Positions 57,440 through 64,000 of a stretch of 64,000 nt of DNA are shown one piece after another. The position numbers were made by a program, and so were the translations under genes. The stretch is taken from assembly GCF_032854445.1 (NCBI RefSeq), contig NC_088307.1, positions 498,001-562,000 of the forward strand, written 5' to 3'. This DNA is from Liolophura sinensis (lineage: Eukaryota; Mollusca; Polyplacophora; Chitonida; Chitonidae). The notes beneath the pieces are model-generated. The model had not been told where the DNA came from and did no database searches. It saw only the letters and a program-made list of their open reading frames with translations. The stretch's first letter is position 1; every line of letters begins with the position of its first letter.

Positions 57440-57776
57440 CAATGACATGCCATCACCACTGGAATACATCACGGCTATTAGCAATGACATGCCATCACCA
57501 CGGGAATACATCACGGCTATTAGCAATGACATGCCATCACCACGGGAATACATCACGGCTATTAGCAATGACATGCCATCACCACGGGAATACATCACGG
57601 CTATTAGCAATGACATGCCATCACTACGGGAATACATCACGGCTATTAGCAATGACATGCCATCACCACGGGAATACATCACGGCTATTAGCAATGACAT
57701 GCCATCACCACGGGAATACATCACGGCTATTAGCAATGACTTGTCATCACCACGGGAATACATCAAGGCTATTAGT
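57440..57776. repeat. 42-bp array
   Basis: Eight copies of GCAATGACATGCCATCACCA + CGGGAATACATCACGGCTAT + TA. It is 14 codons long, so frames on both strands stay open (up to 130 codons); these are by-products. Copies are nearly identical, so it is young. Confidence 0.95.
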
Positions 57777-58369
57777 GTAGATCATTCACAAATACTGTAT
57801 CCAGCTTGTTGTACAATATGAATCTGTCAACATACATACTGCTTCACCGCTCTCACTGCTTGTGGGGCCTTGGTGGGGTCTTTTGGGGATTTTGTTGGGG
57901 CCTTCGTGGTACCTTGGTGTCAAAAACTGGTGTGACGACTTGTGAGGCCTGATAATCGCTGAACAACATTTGTCTTTTACCATCGCATATCTTCCCTCGG
58001 GCCCTGCGGCGTAAAACACCAATCAATGTAAATAAGCAAATGAGCTGTATATCTATACATCATATGGACGTATCAGAGATTTTTCCCTGATTTCGTCCAC
58101 CAGTATAACTGACTGCCATCGTGTATTTAAGAAACTCTTGAGTATGGCGTCAGGCAAAACACAAAGTAATACACAAAATCTGCTTTGTGTTTAATTTATT
58201 CTTAATTCATGACGAGCGAAAAGCTCGGTAATGATTGATACATGGAGGACATCCTATCCACATACATACAGCCATGGAATGTTTGCATGTATCTGTAGCT
58301 TTCCTTGATTACCAAATGACATAAATGTGAACTGTGTCATAATACTGCATTTTGTTTTGTTTTCCGCAG
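57777..58369 (+). other. NCS-1-like intron 1, last part, with SINE 3' fragments
   Basis: Two family A tail fragments are visible: GGCGTAAAACACCAATCAAT at about 58007 and CTGACTGCCATCGTGTATTT...CTCTTGAGTATGGCGTC at 58109-58152. The segment ends with a pyrimidine-rich tract and the acceptor TTTTCCGCAG. Confidence 0.6.
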
Positions 58370-58394
58370 TTTGTGAAGAGGAAATAAAACAGTG
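58370..58394 (+). CDS. Frequenin/NCS-1-like coding exon 2 (25-nt microexon)
   Basis: TTTGTGAAGAGGAAATAAAA + CAGTG lies between TTTTGTTTTCCGCAG and GTGAGT. Using the one base left over from exon 1, it reads F-CEEEIKQW, matching the NCS-1 continuation (FTEKEVQQW in vertebrates, family knowledge). The exon ends in phase 2, and the next exon, beginning YKGF or HKGF in the family, was not found to the right and must lie beyond 64000. Intron 1 is thus 15,191 bp. Reading the stretch without splicing gives a stop at once, so only the spliced frame makes sense. Confidence 0.85.
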
Positions 58395-59989
58395 GTGAGT
58401 ATGATGTCATACTTTGTTAAACGTGTTACATCACATTCATTTTTGGTCGCCTCTTAGGTAGTCTCCCCTTTTCGTTGTATTAAGTCAGATATGCCGTCTG
58501 CCGTGGATCTTTTGACAGTCATTGTTTTGACAAGTCACTAAAACCCTAACCCACTCACGTATGTAAACGTAAATAAAGTGATGGGTTAGTCGGTAAAATA
58601 AAACAATTATTGCATGTTTCAGAGTGGAACGTCGTGATTTGTCGGCTGTCGACAGCTGATTCCGGCAACTCGCGCTGCACGTACAACTCACGCTGCACGC
58701 TCGTTGTACATCATCTGTCTCACATAAACATGCAATCATTGTATAATGTACAACTGTATACTTCTTGAGGTAAAGTATCAGCCTTTGTATAAAACACAAT
58801 GCACCCTATGACACCCTAAGGCAACATAATTTTGAAGTCATTCGGTTAGCTTTGTGATGCAAAGCAATCGAAGTTGTAAGATAGAGTAAGGAATTTTCTG
58901 ACGTAAGAAACCGAGGCTTGGGATGGATGTAACTTGCTGGCGGTGTTAAATAACATAATCTGGTATGTACACTAAAATACATATATGCTTATAATGTAAT
59001 GTTACATTCTTAGTGATGTAATGTTACTGATTTCGTGATGGAATGTTACAGACTTCGTGATGGAATGTTACACGCCTCGTAATGTAACAAACTTCAGGAT
59101 GTAATGTTACAATTTTGTGACAAAATGTAGCAGACATTGTTATGTAAAATAAGAGACTGAGTGATGGACAAGTCTATCCTGTCGTATTGTCGACTAACAG
59201 TCTCATTTTCATTTTTACGCTGAATAATCTATATGACCATTCAGGCACTAGCTATTTATATACATCCATGCTTGCTGGGAAATTATTTACTCTTGCAGTT
59301 GATGGCCATCACTACTGTACAGAGTACCTCCGATTTTGGGTAGTTCCTTATCCTTCATCTCACACCCAACCCACCCCACCCCACCCCACTACCAGTCAAT
59401 TTACTTTATTCACTTTTCTCGTTGCAATGAAGCGAGCTATTTGGGTCGCATGTAATTTTAACTCAACCAGTGACCAGGCGTTGACCTCACCTGACCGGTC
59501 AGGTTACCATGGTTATCTCTTGCTCGGTCGACTGACAAATCGAGTCAGGCTCCGAACTGGACACTACCTCTGGCCAGATATGGACGTAAAGGTGAACCGT
59601 GGTCCAGTGAAATTATGGTATTCCTGTAAAACAGGTCATGGAACCTTCGAAATCGATATGGGCTACACTGACTCATTGAGATGAGTCCGCCGTGTAAACG
59701 TTTACGGAACAAATTGTCTGGAAACTCTAAACCTATTTCCAGTTCTGACTGATGAAAACAGACAGCAACGTGCTTTGTACGTGCAATTAACATCTAACAG
59801 GCTATATAGTTTAGCAATGGATTCTAAGGGGAAACCTTTGGTCATGGTCCAGTGAGGTCGCGAGTTCAACCCCGGCTATGGGTGTCATGACATTGATCTT
59901 ACATCAGGAGTTTTTCTCTTTCAAGGGTTAGGGTGAACTTCTCTAACCTCCGCAAATTTCCCCCACCAGTGAAATATTTATGAAGTGTC
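58395..59989 (+). other. NCS-1-like intron 2, first part
   Basis: Mostly unique; includes a small array (59012-59145). A 165-codon + frame (59187-59684) shows no recognised family, and GAGTTCAACCCCGG near 59860 resembles an isolated tRNA-like B box. Confidence 0.45.
59012..59145. repeat. Short 22-bp array
   Basis: About six copies of CGTGATGGAATGTTACAGAC + TT with increasing divergence to the right. Confidence 0.75.
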
Positions 59990-60187
59990 ATAACAGAATG
60001 AAGTGTTAATGTGGGGTAAAGCAATGCAACACGACAAAGTGTTAATACGGGGTAAGGCAGTGTAACAGAACACAGTGCTAATACGGGGTAAAGCAATGCA
60101 ACAGAACATGGTGTTAATACGAGGTAAGACAATGCAACAGGACTAAGTGTTAATAAGGGGTAAGGCAATGCAAAGGACAAAGTGTTA
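59990..60187. repeat. 36-bp array, left half
   Basis: About five to six copies of GTGTTAATACGGGGTAAGGC + AATGCAACAGAACAAA. It is cut by the foldback element at 60188; a related 36-bp array resumes at 61021. Confidence 0.9.
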
Positions 60188-61020
60188 TAGTCTGTTTCTT
60201 TTAGCGAGTCGCCTATTTCCAGCTGTCTGTAAAATCAGTCATACCCGCTAACAAAAAATTGCACAAATTCTACACACCGATGTGTTGTACTTCTGTATTA
60301 TTACCAGGAAAAACAGTTATAATACTCGTTCTAATTCAAAATGTTAAAGTCCATAAACCTGGTTCAACAAAAAGAATTCATTGCCTCAGGTGACGTCATA
60401 ATTATTCAAAAGCAAGTGGCACGCTGGGCAGTGGGCGTAGATAGTAATTTGTTTTACAATAGCCGCATATCTAAACATACGGTTAGAACAAACTTCACGC
60501 AGTAATACCGCTACTACATTGTCTCATTCAATAGACTACATTTTTGTAGAACAGAATTTCCTAACATGTAACTCTAACACCATACAGCTGTGAGATCAGA
60601 TTCTACAACAGATAAAATAAGTCATTTATGGATGTTATAGCATACTAAAAACGTGCGAACAGTCTCAAATGTGGCAGCGTCAGAAACGGATTTCAAATCT
60701 AAGTAGATAGCAGTTTAGATAAGTGGTGTTGCCTATTGTCAAAACATATTAAACTCCAGGACGCCATAGTTTTCTAAATAATGATGACGTAATCGAGTCA
60801 ATGAGTTCTTGCCGTCGAAACTGAGCTCATTTAGTTGAACATCATGAATTACAAGAGGTGTTCTAACTTTATTTTCTGTGCAAGAATGTGAACTTCCAAC
60901 ATATCCATATGTAAAACTTGTGTTGTTAGGCGTCACCGATTAACGGCAATTTTAGTAGTTAGTAGAACTGATTTTACAGACAGCTGTATACAGGCGATTG
61001 GCTAAAGAAATATATTGTGA
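60188..61020. mobile_element. Foldback (long inverted repeat) DNA element, copy B
   Basis: The left arm (TTTTAGCGAGTCGCC, CAGCTGTCTGTAAAATCAGT, GCTAACAAAAAATTG) and the reversed right arm (TTTAGCCAATCGCC, CAGCTGTCTGTAAAATCAGT, CTACTAAAATTG) pair closely, and the pairing continues inward (GACGTCATAATTATT against CATCATTATTTAG in reverse). It is about 833 bp and has no transposase. TA lies at both borders (60186-60187, 61021-61022). The middle (GAGTTCTTGCCGTCGAAACT, CTGTGCAAGAATGTGAACTT) matches copy A. Confidence 0.8.
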
Positions 61021-61690
61021 TACAGGGGTAAAATGTCTTGGCCGAAAATTTAAGTGCCAATGCATGATACAGGATGACAGAGCAATAAAGGAGTTGTGCC
61101 AAAATAAGGTGTCATGGCAGGGTTAAGTGTTTATACAAGATTAGGATAAGGCGTCGTGCCAGAATAAGGTGTTACAAGACAAGGCGTCGTGACAGAATGA
61201 AGTGTTAATGCAGAATAAGGCTTCGTGCCAGAATAAAGTGTTAATACAGGATAAAACGTCGTGTCAGAATGAAGTGTTAATACAGGAGAAGACGTCGTAC
61301 CAGAATGAAGTGTTAATACAGGATAAACCGTCGTGCCAGAATGAAGTGTTAATACAGGAGAAGACGTCGTGCCGGAATGAAGTTTTAATACAGGACAAGA
61401 CGTCGTGCCAGAATGAAGTGTTTATACAGGATAAGGCGTCGTACCAAAATGAAATGTTAATACAGGATAAGGCTTTGTGCCAGAATAAAGTGTTAATACA
61501 GGATAAGACGTCGTGCCAGAATGAAATGTTAATACAGAATAAGGGCTCGTGCCAGAATGAAGTGTTAATACAGGATAAGACGTCGTGCCAGAATGAAATG
61601 TTAATACAGGATACGGCGTCATGCCGGAATGAAGTGTTAATACAGGATTGGGCGTCGTGTCATAACGAAGTGTCAGTACAGGATAAAGTG
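61021..61690. repeat. 36-bp array, right half
   Basis: Degenerate at first (61021-61190), then about 14 regular copies of GTGTTAATACAGGATAAGAC + GTCGTGCCAGAATGAA. The + frame (61202-61696, repeating QNEVLIQDKTSC) and its minus shadow are by-products of the 36-bp (12-codon) unit. Confidence 0.93.
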
Positions 61691-62778
61691 TCTTGATTTA
61701 CATTATTAAGCATTGTACAAGTCTGATCAAACCCAGGGTATGCTTAATTTTATATTCCTCACTGCAGGAGTCAAAATCTCTGGATAAGAAATTCCACCTC
61801 CGTTTTTGTGGCAGCCTGTTGGTCGATGCTGTTTACGCACAGATTGGCGCACAGATTTACGCAAAGATTTGCGCACAGTGATGAAACATCTGTAGCATTT
61901 AAGCCTCAACCAATTTTTCGAAAAAATGTATAATATTTGTAACGATTACAAGTTTGATCTTGCATTAGTCAAGTTGTGTTTTCCAGAGCCCTTTAGTTTT
62001 TCCACTCCTCTGATTTCCTTTTCGCAATTATATATGGTAGACGCCTTCAGTCGACGTTGCATTGATTTTTCCCGAGTGCTATTTAGCTCTAAGACTCCGA
62101 CACTGTTATTCCAATTATGCTATTTTTTTCCGAAATGTATGCGGTTGTTTACTCTCGTCATACTGCGTAGAGACATCATAAAATTGTATTTCTAGCAGCA
62201 TTAGAATGACATAATACCCTAGAGAGTTGCATTGATTTGCCTTTGTCTTTTTTTTTTTTTTGGTGCATTCTTATGCTGACCACGTCCACGTATTGATCTC
62301 AGTGGCAGAGTTATTTGACGTTGTCTGTGGCGGAGATTGGTAAGCTCTATTCAGCATTGGAAATGTCATCAAGACATACTGCTCATTCTCCACGCGCGAA
62401 CAGGATCTTGTTTGACAATAATCTCTGCTGCCGGTACATTTGCTGATCTTCACAGGCGTCGCCTCCGTTTTCAGCTCTCTCATTTCGGCACATTAGTTCT
62501 AAAGAGATTAGACGTCGAAAGACAAATTTCAGGAGGGATATTGATTCCAGAGACATTCTCCATGGTGTTAAGAATGGAGTCAAGCAGTGGAGGGCAACTG
62601 CTTTAAATAAGTAGACAGTTAAGTTAAAATAGCCAGCGGTTTGCACTTAAGGCCAGCCATTTATTAGAACGTGCTACAGTATTAATTAAATGACTTAAAG
62701 AATCAATAATGGCCACAATAAATTCTTATCTTATATAGGTTAAAGGGAATCCAACTGATACCTTATAAAATAAAATCC
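61691..62778. other. Unique stretch; nothing recognised
   Basis: Short frames only (61926-62195, 62337-62606 on +). A T11 run lies near 62250. Confidence 0.4.
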
Positions 62779-63022
62779 ATTTATTTATTTATTTGATTGG
62801 TGTTTTACGCTCCACTCAAGAATATTCTTATACGAGGGCGGCTAGCATTATGACGCAAAACCGAGGTAGAGCCCGGAGGACATCCACAACCATCCGCAGT
62901 TTGCTGGCAGACCTTTTCACGTGTGACCAGCGAGGAAACCATCATGAAGTGAACTTGAACTCACTGAGACTGCATTGGTGAGAGCCTACTGGATCATTGC
63001 TGGTACGCTAATCACCTCGGCC
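62779..63022 (-). mobile_element. SINE family A, minus-strand copy
   Basis: On + it reads tail first: ATTTATTTATTTATTTGATT, GGTGTTTTACGC, CAAGAATATTCTTATACGAG, GGCGGCTAGCATTATG, ACCATCCGCAGTTTGCTGGC, GAACTTGAACTC. It ends with a degraded head (GGTACGCTAATCACCTCGGC). It is diverged. Confidence 0.82.
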
Positions 63023-63700
63023 TCGGAAGACCTCACAATTCTGTAATAAACAAAAGGAAGAAACATTGCTATGTAATAAATTGTGATATATAGTAGAGAA
63101 CAAAGCCAGAGCAGCGAAGACATTGTGATGGTTGACAAATGGTCACACCTATTAGCGGTGAAACCAGGCCTCTTGTCAATTGACCGAGTAAGCCTGCTAA
63201 TGCTTTTATAAACTTAGTTCCTATATTTTTACATATAAAACTAAAACCTAACATCTTTCCGTCGTTCTCCTTGGTTATATCTGCTATTCGTCTAAAAGCA
63301 TCTAATGTGGGTGTGTTTGTTGTAATATGGATCCCTGCATTCGATAATCCATGGAATTCGGTTTGTGGAGTTTTAACAGTTTTTTAAACATATTTTAACA
63401 GTTTAGCGGATGTACATGTCACAGAGAACAACAAAACTGATTATTCACACACTCAACGTCCTCCGATTTATTTAAACATGTTAAAACTGACCTTTTTGAG
63501 ATACTGATGCAAATAAAGCTATTTTTGTGATGCTCGGAGAGACATTGCAATGCACTGATATGTAAATATGTTCCCGGGCCTGATCTGCCAGGACCAGTAA
63601 TACAGACAGTGTGAACGTAAGCAGTAGACCACATCGGACCACTAAGCCACACTGGCCTGTTGGACTTTAGGACACGGTTTTCATCATGAACACCCGGAAA
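63023..63700. other. Unique spacer; nothing recognised
   Basis: Short frames only; no family seen and no NCS-1 exon 3. Confidence 0.4.
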
Positions 63701-63944
63701 ATTTATTTATTGATGTGTTTTGCGCCGTACACAAGCATATTTCACGGATACGATGGCGGCCAGCAACATGGAGGTAGGAAACTGATTAGAGCCCAGGGAA
63801 CCCACGACCATCCGTAGGCTTCTGCCATACCTTTCCACGTACGGTCCGAAAAAAAGCCAGCAAGACCTGGACTTGAACTCCCATTGACCACAATAGTGTT
63901 ATTACGCTGCGCTAAGACCCTAACCTCTAGGCTACGGAGGTTCC
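63701..63944 (-). mobile_element. SINE family A, minus-strand copy
   Basis: ATTTATTTATTGATGTGTTT, TGCGCCGTAC, GATGGCGGCCAGCA, ACCCACGACCATCCGTAGGC, CTTGAACTCCCATTGACC and the head TTACGCTGCGCTAAGACCCT + CTAGGCTACGGAGGTTCC follow the family A order in reverse. It is nearly full length but diverged. Confidence 0.85.
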
Positions 63945-64000
63945 CACAATCGGAAAAGGTTCCAAATTGCTAGAGAACCGTTTTGTTTCACAACGAACCT

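Noticed and set aside
59187-59684. 165-codon + frame
   Set aside because: No family resemblance, a low-complexity Pro/Thr stretch from a (CCCCA)n run, and position inside an intron.
61202-61696. 164-codon + frame with QNEVLIQDKTSC repeats
   Set aside because: It comes from the 36-bp array; the related left array does not keep this frame.

Overview
This is a eukaryotic nuclear window: genes have introns with GT-AG borders, and several classes of retroelement are present. tRNA-headed SINEs with a GCTGGCCGCCGTCGTATAAG-type body and an (AATAAATAAA)n tail occur in at least eight copies. Together with the gene contents they suggest a lophotrochozoan, most likely a marine mollusc. The species cannot be named from sequence alone.

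Three real host genes are visible. (1) The last three coding exons of SNAPIN (BLOC-1/BORC subunit) lie on + at 3941-3987, 7360-7478 and 8664-8756; exon 1 lies left of the window. (2) A single-exon gene of the phytanoyl-CoA hydroxylase-interacting protein (PHYHIP/PHYHIPL) family lies on - at 16919-18022. (3) The 5' end of a frequenin/NCS-1-like calcium sensor gene lies on +: coding exon 1 at 43115-43178 and, 15.2 kb downstream, a 25-nt microexon at 58370-58394. The rest of that gene is right of the window. A decayed RING/B-box (TRIM-type) pseudogene lies at about 21475-22022.

Mobile elements fill the middle. A 6.06-kb Ty3/Gypsy-type LTR element (22428-28484) has apparently identical 1003-bp LTRs, ATCC target duplications, a tRNA-Pro-like primer site and a polypurine tract. 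Its integrase precedes RNase H, and the catalytic part of reverse transcriptase is missing. A 759-bp solo LTR (19455-20213) sits inside an older LINE fragment (19079-20645, -). Two copies of a long-inverted-repeat (foldback) DNA element lie at 36511-37292 and 60188-61020; the second has split a 36-bp tandem array. SINEs of two families are scattered through the window.

The most striking property is tandem repetition. About 20 separate minisatellite arrays (units 11-65 bp, array lengths 0.1-2.8 kb) make up roughly a third of the window. Nearly all long open frames in the window are by-products of these arrays. One array (4027-4988) has amplified the exon 2/intron 2 junction of SNAPIN and so contains about 15 intact copies of the 5' splice site.

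I found no CRISPR array, operon, viral genome or other prokaryote-type system. The window reads as repeat-rich animal DNA, and its interest lies in gene/repeat interplay.
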